Source of the DNA: Clostridia bacterium
GTDB lineage: Bacteria > Bacillota > Clostridia > Oscillospirales > CAG-272
Length of the DNA stretch: 64,000 nt
NCBI GenBank assembly: GCA_017942005.1
Contig: JAGAVJ010000053.1
Span: forward strand, 62,001 to 126,000
Direction of reading: 5' to 3'
The stretch's first letter is position 1, and every line of letters starts with the position of its first letter. The notes under the pieces were generated by a model. It was not told where the DNA came from. It saw only the letters and a list, made by a program, of their open reading frames with translations, and searched no databases. Shown here piece by piece: positions 1 to 7,740 of the stretch. The position numbers and the translations under genes are program-made.

Positions 1-693
1 GGTGATGTCATCCGTTCTGCAATGGAAAAGACAACCGACTTGGCTGCGGAGCTGATGGAAGCGGTGAAAGCTGACCTTGCGCAGGAAGAAGAGGCGCATG
101 AACATCACCATCATCACCATCATGATGACGATGAAGAGTGCTGCTGCCACCATCATGACGAAGAAGACGAGCACGAGCACCATCATCACCATGATGAGGA
201 GGAGGAATGCTGCTGCCACCATCATGACGATGAGGACGAGCACGAACACCATCATCACCACGATGACGATGAGGAATGCTGCTGCCACCATCATGACGAT
301 GAAGAGGAACACGAGCACCATCATCACCACGATGACGATGAGGAATGCTGCTGCCATTATCACCATGACGAAGAAGACGAGCATGAGCATCACCATCACC
401 ACCATCATCATGCGGACGAAGTCTTTACAAACTGGGGCAAGGAAACACCGAAGAAGTTTGCACGTGAGGCTTTGGACGAAGCACTCAAAGAACTTTCCAG
501 GGAAGACAGCAGCTGCGGCGTGATTTTGCGTGCAAAGGGTATTTTGCAGGCAGTGGATGGCAGCTGGATGCAGTTTGACTTGACACCCGGTGAATATGAA
601 ATCCGAGAGGGTAGCGCGAACTATACCGGTATGATCTGTGTCATCGGAACCAAACTGGATGAAGAAAAGCTTGCCGCACTGTTCGGTCTGTAA
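1..693 (+). CDS. CobW-family GTPase, C-terminal part (cut by window edge)
   Basis: The frame is open from base 1, so the gene begins upstream of the window and only its last 230 residues are visible. The visible part has a short helix, then a linker of roughly 47 His and 12 Cys residues in an Asp/Glu background, then a CobW C-terminal domain (about 95 residues, starting near the FTNWGKE segment and containing RAKGILQ). CobW/COG0523 proteins are GTP-dependent metal chaperones, and His-rich linkers in this family bind metals such as Zn, Ni or Co. The linker is built from a 69-base tandem repeat. The next gene, 18 bases downstream, is a second GTPase of the same superfamily, so the two probably form an operon. 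The metal is not predictable from this part, and the GTPase domain itself is not seen. Confidence 0.8.
   Translation, partial: GDVIRSAMEKTTDLAAELMEAVKADLAQEEEAHEHHHHHHHDDDEECCCHHHDEEDEHEHHHHHDEEEECCCHHHDDEDEHEHHHHHDDDEECCCHHHDDEEEHEHHHHHDDDEECCCHYHHDEEDEHEHHHHHHHHADEVFTNWGKETPKKFAREALDEALKELSREDSSCGVILRAKGILQAVDGSWMQFDLTPGEYEIREGSANYTGMICVIGTKLDEEKLAALFGL
124..402 (+). repeat. In-frame 69-base tandem repeat, 4 units, coding for a His/Cys/acidic linker
   Basis: The triplet-Cys codons begin at 139, 208, 277 and 346, exactly 69 bases apart. Each 23-residue unit reads acidic stretch, CCC, HHH, acidic stretch, HEHHHHH. The fourth unit has an extra residue (CCCHYHH) and runs into a longer His tract. 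Units differ by a few synonymous or Asp/Glu changes, so the array expanded by unit duplication. It lies inside the CobW-like gene. Confidence 0.9.
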
Positions 694-711
694 TACGGAG
701 AGACAAGCCCT

Positions 712-1671
712 ATGAGTAACAGAGAAACCGCTGTTTTTATCTTCAATGGTCTGCTGGAGTCCGGCAAAACCGTAATGATTCGTCGTTTCCTTGACAATCC
801 GCAGATTTGTGACGGTAAGCGCCGTGTGCTGCTGCTCCTTTGTGAAGAAGGGATTGAAGAACTGGAAGAGCCGCTTCTGAAGAAAAACAATGTTACGCAA
901 GTGACATTGGAGGAAGAATCGGAATTTACTGCCGCATTGTTTGAAACATACGAAAAAGAATATAAACCGGATATCGTTGTAATTGAGTATAACGGCATGT
1001 GGCGTGGGACGCTCCCCTTGGAAATCCGTTATCCGGATGGCTGGCAGGTTGCTGAGGTCATGACGACTGTCGATTCTTCTACCTTTGATGCATATTCTAA
1101 GAACCTGCGAGCGATTATGATTGAGCAGTATAAAATTACGGATATCGTTGTGTTCAATCGTTTCGACGATGCGAAGGGAATGGATAAAATTGCATTCCGT
1201 AGCTTGATCAAAGCGGCAAATATGAATGCCCAGGTCGTGTTTGAGTATGAGGACGGTCATATCGATACGGAGTTTGACGCCTCTCCGTTCGATCTCACAA
1301 AAGAAGAACTTGATATTCCGGACAACGATTTCGGTGTGTTTTATTTTGATATTATGGATCATGCAGGGAAATATGACGGAAAAATGATCAATCTCCGTGC
1401 AATGGTAGTCAAGCTGGCAGGTACAAAAATGCCGGGCTTCCTTGTGGGACGCTTTGCAATGACCTGCTGTGAAAATGACATCCAGTTTATCTCGATTTAT
1501 TGCAAAAACACGATGAAATTCAAAAATAAGGCATGGTACAATATACAGGCAAAGGTCGTCTGTGTGGATGCTTCTATTTATGGCGAAGCATCCGGCGAGG
1601 TATTGCCTGCGTTTGAAGTGTTGTCGATGACGCCGGCATCCAAACCGGAGCAGGAAGTTATCACGTTCTGA
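712..1671 (+). CDS. CobW/P47K-like GTPase with a C-terminal TIGR03943/DUF1980-like domain
   Basis: The protein has 319 residues. A Walker A loop GLLESGKT is at residues 13-20, a Walker B-like IEYNGM at 91-96 (where CobW proteins usually have an E-x-x-G motif), and NRFD at 149-152 in the place of the guanine-specificity NKxD. These mark the SIMIBI-class CobW/COG0523 GTPase fold. From about residue 205 the sequence changes to a segment with LVGRFAMTCC at 244-253, which recalls the C-terminal domain of TIGR03943/DUF1980 proteins (FxVGRxxxxCC), usually a separate partner of CobW genes. The gene follows the His-rich CobW gene by 18 bases and ends at a strong terminator. A role in metal trafficking is inferred from family and neighbour; the C-terminal domain assignment rests on motif resemblance only. 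Confidence 0.75.
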   Translation: MSNRETAVFIFNGLLESGKTVMIRRFLDNPQICDGKRRVLLLLCEEGIEELEEPLLKKNNVTQVTLEEESEFTAALFETYEKEYKPDIVVIEYNGMWRGTLPLEIRYPDGWQVAEVMTTVDSSTFDAYSKNLRAIMIEQYKITDIVVFNRFDDAKGMDKIAFRSLIKAANMNAQVVFEYEDGHIDTEFDASPFDLTKEELDIPDNDFGVFYFDIMDHAGKYDGKMINLRAMVVKLAGTKMPGFLVGRFAMTCCENDIQFISIYCKNTMKFKNKAWYNIQAKVVCVDASIYGEASGEVLPAFEVLSMTPASKPEQEVITF

Positions 1672-1686
1672 TACTGTAGAAAAAAG

Positions 1687-1730
1687 AATCAGCGTATCTT
1701 TTCCATAGGAGAAGATACGCTGATTTTTTT
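1687..1730 (+). terminator. Rho-independent terminator of the CobW-like operon
   Basis: A perfect 14-base stem (AATCAGCGTATCTT at 1687-1700 with AAGATACGCTGATT at 1712-1725) has an 11-base loop and runs into eight T residues. Confidence 0.9.
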
Positions 1731-1731
1731 A

Positions 1732-1935
1732 TGTGAGTTCGATGGTTCATGGGGAAAACTTTTTTAAAAAAAGCTTTTCCCCAACCCCCATTCAAAAAAC
1801 TTCAAACAGGAAAGATAAAATAATAATCATGTTAAAAGTTTTTGAGGGATGCCCAAGTGGCGGGAGGGCTGTCGCATTACATGCTCCATCCTTTTCAAAA
1901 ACGCCCCAAGAGCGATTCCATCGAACTCACGTCTT
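1732..1935. repeat. Composite intergenic repeat, copy 1 (modules A and B)
   Basis: Module A (about 1740-1800) is a hairpin with arms ATGGGGAAAACTTTTTT and AAAAAGCTTTTCCCC. Module B (about 1838-1916) is nearly identical to 36376-36451, sharing the block around GGGATGCCCAAG, GCGGGAGGGCTGTCGCATTA and AAAACGCCCCAAGAGCG. Related modules occur at 38.7-38.9 and 48.4-48.5 kb. The copy fills the space between two convergent genes and reaches the last codons of the MurE-like gene. Confidence 0.75.
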
Positions 1936-1936
1936 T

Positions 1937-3529
1937 TTAGATATTTTGCAAAATTGCAGCTGCGGTATCCTGTCTGCGCATGGCGGCACAGGTTTCCTCA
2001 ATGATTGCTTTTTCGGAAAAGGGAACATGGACGCCGCGAATAATTTGATAGGTTTCATGTCCCTTGCCGCAGAACAAAAGAATGTCACCAGGCTTCGCCA
2101 TTTCCAAAACGTAAAAAATGGCTTCTCTGCGATCTGTAATTACCGTGTGCGGGCACATATCGTCTGTATAATAGGAGGCGATTTCCGCTGTAATGGCGTT
2201 TGGATCTTCATAGTCTGGATTGTCGGATGTAATGACGGCGTAATCGGACAAATCTCCTGTCACACAGGCAAGCTCACGGCGTCGATTCTGTGCGCGGCCG
2301 CCAATGGAACCGTAAAGAGTGATGATGCGTTTGGGGTGATATGCGCGCACGGTTTCAAGCAAAGACCGCATTGACATTTCATTATGCGCATAATCCAATA
2401 CCACGGTACAATAGTCAAGGACATCAAGAATTTCAAACCGCCCCGGAACTGTGGCTTTGGAAAGCGGTAATAAGAAATCCTTATATGCGAGTCCGAGTTT
2501 TCGGAGTATGGCAATGACACAGAGTGCGTTTTGTGCATTGAAGGTACCCGGAATACGCAGTGTTACCGTTTCCTGTGCAATTGATGCATGGGAGGCGGTT
2601 TCCTTTTGCCGCTCCCGTTCCACCGTCCTTTCCCAAATAGAAAAGGAAATTCCCAGTGCGGTATCATGCTTCCACGGCTTGATATCGAAAGCATGGAATG
2701 CGGCAGTATCATTTAATCCGAATGTGACATAGGGACATTGGCAGCTTTGTTGGAATTCGGCTGCATAAGCACCGTCTTCGGTCATCACCGCATAATCGCA
2801 CATAGAAAACAGCTTCATTTTGGATGTTTTATAGTGTGTAAAATCCGGATGTTCAATTTCACTGATATGATCCTCTGAAAGATTGGTAAACGCTGCAATA
2901 TCAAACTGGATTCCGTCGACGCGGTGGCGGCAGAGTGCCAGCGAGGAAACCTCCATGACGACAACCTTTACATCTTGATCTGCCATTTCCCGGAAGGTTT
3001 TATGGAGCACGTAGCTTTCCGGCGTGGAATTTACGGTCGGAAACCATTTTCCGTTGTAGGTGATGCCGATGGTACCAATGGTTCCGCAGGAAATACCAGC
3101 GGCATTCAGGCATTGTGCAATCAAATTGACAATGGTGGTTTTTCCCTTGGTACCGGTGATGCCGATAACTGTCAATTCCTTTTGCGGATGACCGAAAAGG
3201 GCATCTGAGAGAAATGGCAGTGCGGCTCTGGTATCCGGAACAAGAATCACCAGTGCATCGGGGGGCAGCGCCAGTGTATGTTCTGCAAAGAACAAGCGGC
3301 ATCCGCTGTCATACACCGCGGATGCATAGGCATGACCGTCTGCACGCACACCCGGCAGACATAGAAATACCGTGTTCGGTGCAGCACGGCGAGAGTCGTA
3401 AATGATATCGTGAATGGGGATTTGACGGAAGAAATGCAGGCGTTCGTTGTCTGCGGAACAAATTGTTCCACCGATAGAAAACGAGCAGGGAACGCCGCTT
3501 TCCCGCAGAAGTTCAAATATATTCATCAT
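1937..3529 (-). CDS. murE: MurE-like UDP-MurNAc-dipeptide ligase, lacking the DNPR motif
   Basis: This 530-residue Mur ligase adds the third residue (meso-DAP, L-Lys or similar) to UDP-MurNAc-L-Ala-D-Glu in the cytoplasm. The ATP-binding loop GITGTKGKTT is at 123-132, the central domain carries TNLSEDH, and the C-terminal domain has VPGRFE and DYAHNE. The substrate-specificity site reads DNPD at 436-439. DNPR is the meso-DAP signature, so the missing Arg argues against DAP and is compatible with L-Lys or L-Orn. A charged insert near 300-322 looks unusual. It is the last gene of a minus-strand group with asparagine synthase, a D-Asp ligase-like enzyme and a racemase. The ATG at 3529 is chosen because an AAAGGAAG ribosome site lies upstream; the longer TTG reading runs through that site. 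Confidence 0.85.
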   Translation of the reverse strand: MMNIFELLRESGVPCSFSIGGTICSADNERLHFFRQIPIHDIIYDSRRAAPNTVFLCLPGVRADGHAYASAVYDSGCRLFFAEHTLALPPDALVILVPDTRAALPFLSDALFGHPQKELTVIGITGTKGKTTIVNLIAQCLNAAGISCGTIGTIGITYNGKWFPTVNSTPESYVLHKTFREMADQDVKVVVMEVSSLALCRHRVDGIQFDIAAFTNLSEDHISEIEHPDFTHYKTSKMKLFSMCDYAVMTEDGAYAAEFQQSCQCPYVTFGLNDTAAFHAFDIKPWKHDTALGISFSIWERTVERERQKETASHASIAQETVTLRIPGTFNAQNALCVIAILRKLGLAYKDFLLPLSKATVPGRFEILDVLDYCTVVLDYAHNEMSMRSLLETVRAYHPKRIITLYGSIGGRAQNRRRELACVTGDLSDYAVITSDNPDYEDPNAITAEIASYYTDDMCPHTVITDRREAIFYVLEMAKPGDILLFCGKGHETYQIIRGVHVPFSEKAIIEETCAAMRRQDTAAAILQNI

Positions 3530-3626
3530 TATGACACGTATGCTTCCTTTCAAAAACGTGATTGCTTTTCTTCATTGGGAACGTTTTTGTTCCGCCGTGA
3601 TCTGTGTCCGGTAGATTGTATTCTGT

Positions 3627-3745
3627 TTATAGATGTTTCAGACGTATGACCATGACTTCGCGCAAGTGAAGTCTTCCTTTCAAATGTGGAATTGTGACGT
3701 AAGTCACAAAACACGGTTTGAAAGATTTATCTTTCAAACTTATCT
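3627..3745 (-). promoter_or_regulatory. Leader-like element between racemase and murE: hairpin, SD, second hairpin, 8-codon ORF
   Basis: Reading the minus strand: a hairpin (GTTTGAAAG at 3739-3731 with CTTTCAAAC at 3724-3716) overlaps the racemase stop codon. A GTGACTTACGTCAC palindrome follows, then AAAGGAAG (3680-3673) and a stem GACTTC/GAAGTC at 3673-3654. Directly after it ATG GTC ATA opens an 8-codon ORF (MVIRLKHL, 3653-3627). The same blocks occur, separated by about 85 extra bases, in the trpS leader at 48.0-48.15 kb. Its activity is unknown; it may be an attenuator or a degraded leader copy. Confidence 0.45.
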
Positions 3746-4470
3746 ATGGAAAAATCAAATCCAATCGGTGTTTTTCCACAGGCACGGATGGTTGCATATG
3801 CAAGTACATCCATGGAGTCGATAAAATACCGCGGCAGTGTGGCGCCATATTGCTTTTTAATCAGCGACAGCTCTGTACAGCCGAGAATGATCGCTTGGGC
3901 GCCGGCTGTGCGCAGGTGACCCGAGACACAAAAGAACATCTCCATATCTGGCTGCCTGCCATGCTTGATTTCTTCATAAATAATATGCATGATCTTGGAT
4001 TGATCTTCTTTATCCGGACGAATGCAGTCGATTTTATGCGCATTGAGATAACGGTCATAGGTACCTGTGATGACAGTGCCGTCTGTGGCAAGAATTCCGG
4101 CACGCTGGATTCCGTGGGCGGCAAGACAGGCGGCGGTTTCTTCCATGATGTTGAGAATCGGCAAATCGGTGGATGCGATGAGCTTATCGTAAAAATAATG
4201 CGCTGTATTACAGGGGATTGCAATCAGGTCTGCACCGTATGCTTTCATACGGCAGATATCATCGACCATAACGGTTAAGGGGTTGTCATCGGACTGTCCG
4301 ATGATGAATGCGGTACGGTCCGGCGTTGTTGCATGACTGTTTAAGATGATATCAATGTGGTCCTGGTCACAGGCGGCTTCTGTATGTGCAATCAAAAGCT
4401 CATAAAAGTATGCGGATGCCATGGGTCCCAACCCGCCGAGAATGCCAAGTACAGGCGATTTTTTGGACAT
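3727..4470 (-). CDS. Aspartate/glutamate racemase family protein
   Basis: This 247-residue member of the Asp/Glu racemase superfamily interconverts L- and D-amino acids without a cofactor, using two Cys residues. Both are visible: CNTAHY near residue 85 and GCTELS near residue 195, with GGLGPMAS at the N terminus as in YgeA/aspartate racemases. The ATG at 4470 follows a normal AAAGGA ribosome site. It lies 15 bases after the ATP-grasp ligase, which resembles the D-aspartate ligase of Enterococcus faecium, an enzyme encoded beside an aspartate racemase. Supplying D-Asp for the cross-bridge is therefore the likely job; glutamate or broad specificity cannot be excluded from sequence. Confidence 0.8.
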   Translation of the reverse strand: MSKKSPVLGILGGLGPMASAYFYELLIAHTEAACDQDHIDIILNSHATTPDRTAFIIGQSDDNPLTVMVDDICRMKAYGADLIAIPCNTAHYFYDKLIASTDLPILNIMEETAACLAAHGIQRAGILATDGTVITGTYDRYLNAHKIDCIRPDKEDQSKIMHIIYEEIKHGRQPDMEMFFCVSGHLRTAGAQAIILGCTELSLIKKQYGATLPRYFIDSMDVLAYATIRACGKTPIGFDFSIDKFER

Positions 4471-4485
4471 GACAGTGTCCTTTCG

Positions 4486-5739
4486 TTAATGATAATCCTT
4501 ACAGTAGGTTTTATACTTTTTAAAGTGCCGATACTGTGCCGCAGCAACATAGAAAATGCGCTTGATATTACCGGAGAGATCTTTTTTATACCAGAGGGAG
4601 GTGTTGGCTTTTCCTTCTTTGACCAGCTTTTTTGCATGTGTGACAAGGGTATCGTTATGTGTATAATGATATACAATTGATTTCGGAATAGAACACCACA
4701 GCACCTCATTTTTGCAGATGTGTACCGTATCGCCGAGATCGTCGTACACATAGTCGCGTACCAGATACCGTGCGATGTTTTCACCGGCGGAAGTCACATA
4801 AAAGTTGGAACGTCCTTGTCTGAGGTTGACTTCAAAAGCGCGGCAGGTGTTATCACGCGGGTCATATTTGATGTCAAAATTTGCGTACCCGACATATCCG
4901 ATATCTTCAAGAAAGGCACGGAATTTTTCGCACAGCTCCGGTTGATATTCGGTGATGATCGCCGCATGATTGCCGCGGCCTTTGGGTGTGTGCTCCTCAA
5001 GCAGCACATGTCCGAGGCACATCATACGTACTTTTGCATTCTTATCACAGTACGCGGTTAAAACATACATGCCGGAATCGTTTCCCGGAATCTGATCCTG
5101 TAAAATGATAGAGTCATGATAGCCGGATGCAAAAATGGTATCGACAATTTCCTTTGTTTGTTTCGGCGTTTCCGAAACATATACCTTGTGCATATGCGGG
5201 AAGGGATATTTCCAGTAGAGAACACTGTTTGAGGGCTTGACAATGATCGGATACGAAAAGCCAAGCGTATGTTCCTCATATGCATCGGGGGAGAGGGGTT
5301 CATTTGCTTTGACAATCACGGTTTTGGGATATAGAATACTGTGTTTGTCACAGCACTGATAGAAGCGTTCCTTTGACATAAATTCATTCATGAGCTTGAT
5401 GTCGTTGTACGGAATAATAAAGCGGTCTCCAAGCGCTGCGCGATGTCTTGCAATCAAATTGGCGTAATCGTCTGTGCAGCCAATTAAAATCAGCTTGTCG
5501 CTTTTGTCCGGGTGCGCAGCGGCAAATGCGTTCATTTCGGTGAGAAACACCTCGTCTGTGTCTAAGTTTGGCACACAATGAAAATGAATGATGCGGGAAC
5601 CCATGGTTGCGCTGATTTCATATCTGCCGAACGCCTCAGATATGACGCCGTATTCTTCATGGAATGCGCGTGCAACATTATAGCAGTTCAAATCCGCACC
5701 GATAATGACGGGAATAATGTGAATGGCAGTGTTGTTCAT
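4486..5739 (-). CDS. ATP-grasp ligase resembling D-aspartate ligase (Asl type)
   Basis: The protein has 417 residues from the ATG at 5739. The opening resembles the E. faecium D-aspartate ligase: PVIIGADLNCYNVARAF, then LILIGCTDDYANLI and FYQCCDKHSILYPKT. ATP-grasp signatures follow, including FSYPIIVKPSNS and a C-terminal FEVNLRQGRSNFY. The Asl enzyme couples D-Asp to the epsilon-amine of L-Lys in peptidoglycan precursors. Its neighbours support this: a racemase 15 bases downstream, an asparagine synthase upstream that could amidate D-Asp to D-Asn, and a MurE-like ligase without the DAP motif. The start is preceded by a stem-loop lying between the SD and the ATG, so the longer reading from 5805 is rejected. 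Other amino-acid substrates are possible. Confidence 0.75.
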   Translation of the reverse strand: MNNTAIHIIPVIIGADLNCYNVARAFHEEYGVISEAFGRYEISATMGSRIIHFHCVPNLDTDEVFLTEMNAFAAAHPDKSDKLILIGCTDDYANLIARHRAALGDRFIIPYNDIKLMNEFMSKERFYQCCDKHSILYPKTVIVKANEPLSPDAYEEHTLGFSYPIIVKPSNSVLYWKYPFPHMHKVYVSETPKQTKEIVDTIFASGYHDSIILQDQIPGNDSGMYVLTAYCDKNAKVRMMCLGHVLLEEHTPKGRGNHAAIITEYQPELCEKFRAFLEDIGYVGYANFDIKYDPRDNTCRAFEVNLRQGRSNFYVTSAGENIARYLVRDYVYDDLGDTVHICKNEVLWCSIPKSIVYHYTHNDTLVTHAKKLVKEGKANTSLWYKKDLSGNIKRIFYVAAAQYRHFKKYKTYCKDYH

Positions 5740-5780
5740 GATAGCATCTTTACTTACGTAAAAGTTGGTTCCTTTCTTAT
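5740..5780 (-). promoter_or_regulatory. SD-hairpin-start element of the D-Asp ligase-like gene
   Basis: On the minus strand GAAAGGAA (5778-5771) is followed by a stem CTTTTAC/GTAAAG (5764-5748, one bulge, GTAA loop), then ATGCTATC and the start ATG at 5739. SD and start are about 31 bases apart unless the stem folds. Confidence 0.6.
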
Positions 5781-5860
5781 GGGAAAATAACAGCGAACAT
5801 CGCAATAGGACGAGTAATTTTTATAAAAATTCCGCTGTTTTGATCGGTTGCCGGGCGTTG

Positions 5861-7723
5861 TTACGATTTGTTTTCCAGAATGAAGAAGCGTTCATACCAG
5901 ACTAAAAATGTAAAAATAGTCCATATCTTTCGACCGTTGTTTGCTTTTCCATTGTAATGCGCGTCAAGCAGCGCATTGATTTTATCGGTATCAAAAAATT
6001 CCTTTGCGTAAGGTGCAGTAAAGTAATTTTTTACATGGTTGTAGTATGGTTCTTCTCGCAGCCAATAGCGGATGGGAACAGGGAATCCAGCCTTTTTCCG
6101 GTTAGCCCATGCATCCGGCAGGGTGCGGTTGGCTGCCTGGCGCAGTACATATTTGGTGTCAAGAGTATTGACTTTGTATTCTGCCGGAATTTTTTCCGCT
6201 TGTTCCATGACTTCTTTGTCAAGAAACGGTACCCGCAGCTCAAGGGAATGCGCCATGCTCATTTTATCTGCTTTTAGAAGAATATCTCCCGGCAGCCACA
6301 GGTGCATATCAAGATACTGTTTTTTGGTAAGCTCATCCTGTCCGGAGACTTCCTTGTAAACGGCTGCAACAATTTCCTCTGCACTTTTCCCATTTTTATA
6401 GTTCGGCTGTAATATTTCGTCAGCTTCCTTTACAGAAAACACCAGTGCTTCGCCGATAAAGTAATCTTCCGGTCTGCCGGATGCACGCAAAAGAAAGCTG
6501 CGTCCCCGAAACGGCGGAAGCGGTTTGACCATGGAAGCCAGTCCGCGGCGGATACAGCGAGGGATATTCTTTTTAAAGCTGCGCACCTCTTTGGTGTCGT
6601 TATACCAGTCATAGCCTGCGAAAATTTCGTCGGCGCCTTCGCCGGAAAGCACTACGGTTACGTGTTTCTTTGCCAGTTCTGCAAGAAAATACAGCGGCAC
6701 GGAGGAGGGATTGGACTGTGGTTCGTCCATGTGATATTGAATATCGGAGAAGCGTTCAAAGCATTCTTTTGGTGTGATGATTTTTTTATAATTCTGAATG
6801 CCAAGGATGTCGGATAACTCCTTTGCATAATCTGTTTCGTCAAAGAACTTGTCGTCACCATGATCAAAACCGACAGAGAAGGTTTCATTCGGCATCATGG
6901 AAGCGGTGATATAACTGGAATCAACGCCGCCGGAAAGAAACGCACCGACGCGCACATCACTGATGCGGTGTGCCTGCACAGATTCATTGACAACACGATC
7001 AACGCGATCGACAAATGTCTCAAACGGCAGGTCTTCTGCTTCAAAAACCGTTTTCCAATAAGGGTGTATCTCCAATGCCCCATTTTGGTAAAGATAATAG
7101 TGGGCAGGAGGCAATTTTTTCACACCCTGAAAAAAGGTGTCGTCACCACAAGAATATTGGAAGGTCAAATACGCACGCAGCGCATCCCGGTTGACTGCCT
7201 TGACAAAGGACGGATGCTCTAAAAAGCTTTTGATTTCTGAGCCGAACAGAAAGGTACCGTCGGCGTTTTGTGTATAATAATGCGGCTTGATGCCGAAAAT
7301 ATCCCGCGCACCGAAGTATAAATCTTTTTTTTGGTCTCGTATCACAAAGGAAAACATCCCGCGCAGATAAGACAGCAGTCCCGTACCGTATTCCTCATAC
7401 CCATGTACCAGAACTTCAGAGTCTGCTTTGGAGCGGAAACAGTGTCCGCGTGCAATCAGCTGTTCCCGCAGTTCCTGGAAATTGTAAATTTCCCCATTAA
7501 AGACAAGGGCGATACTGCCATCTTCATTGTACATCGGCTGCCCACCGGCGTCTGAAAGGTCGATAATCGACAGACGGCGGAAACCGAGCGCAGCATCTTC
7601 ATCGAAATATTGTCCGTCCATATCAGGACCGCGATGCACTATTCTATCTGTCATGCGGCGGAGAATTGCTTTTTTTTCCTCCAGCGCATGGATTCTATCC
7701 GAAAAACCGGCAAATCCGCACAT
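5861..7723 (-). CDS. asnB: Glutamine-hydrolysing asparagine synthase
   Basis: The 620-residue enzyme has the class II glutamine amidotransferase domain, with catalytic Cys2 in MCGFAGF and the RGPD, FNGEIYN and ARDxFGIKP motifs. An ATP-pyrophosphatase domain follows with the SGGVDSS loop near residue 258 and SGEGADE near residue 357. It transfers amide nitrogen from glutamine to aspartate. It heads a minus-strand group with a D-aspartate ligase-like enzyme, a racemase and a MurE-like ligase. In lactic acid bacteria a related enzyme (AsnH) amidates D-Asp in the peptidoglycan cross-bridge, and that role fits here; ordinary L-Asn synthesis is the alternative. ATG at 7723 follows AGAAAGGAAC. Upstream lies a duplicated structured leader with TATAAT boxes. 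Confidence 0.9.
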   Translation of the reverse strand: MCGFAGFSDRIHALEEKKAILRRMTDRIVHRGPDMDGQYFDEDAALGFRRLSIIDLSDAGGQPMYNEDGSIALVFNGEIYNFQELREQLIARGHCFRSKADSEVLVHGYEEYGTGLLSYLRGMFSFVIRDQKKDLYFGARDIFGIKPHYYTQNADGTFLFGSEIKSFLEHPSFVKAVNRDALRAYLTFQYSCGDDTFFQGVKKLPPAHYYLYQNGALEIHPYWKTVFEAEDLPFETFVDRVDRVVNESVQAHRISDVRVGAFLSGGVDSSYITASMMPNETFSVGFDHGDDKFFDETDYAKELSDILGIQNYKKIITPKECFERFSDIQYHMDEPQSNPSSVPLYFLAELAKKHVTVVLSGEGADEIFAGYDWYNDTKEVRSFKKNIPRCIRRGLASMVKPLPPFRGRSFLLRASGRPEDYFIGEALVFSVKEADEILQPNYKNGKSAEEIVAAVYKEVSGQDELTKKQYLDMHLWLPGDILLKADKMSMAHSLELRVPFLDKEVMEQAEKIPAEYKVNTLDTKYVLRQAANRTLPDAWANRKKAGFPVPIRYWLREEPYYNHVKNYFTAPYAKEFFDTDKINALLDAHYNGKANNGRKIWTIFTFLVWYERFFILENKS

Positions 7724-7740
7724 AGGTTATGTTCCTTTCT

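Noticed and set aside
77..523. Long frame overlapping the His-rich CobW gene
   Set aside because: It is the +1 shadow of the 69-base repeat, giving a Met/Thr/Ile-rich repeat with no family resemblance.
1733..2374. 213-codon plus-strand frame over the repeat and the murE end
   Set aside because: It starts in a dispersed repeat and runs antisense to conserved murE codons; no SD and no protein features.
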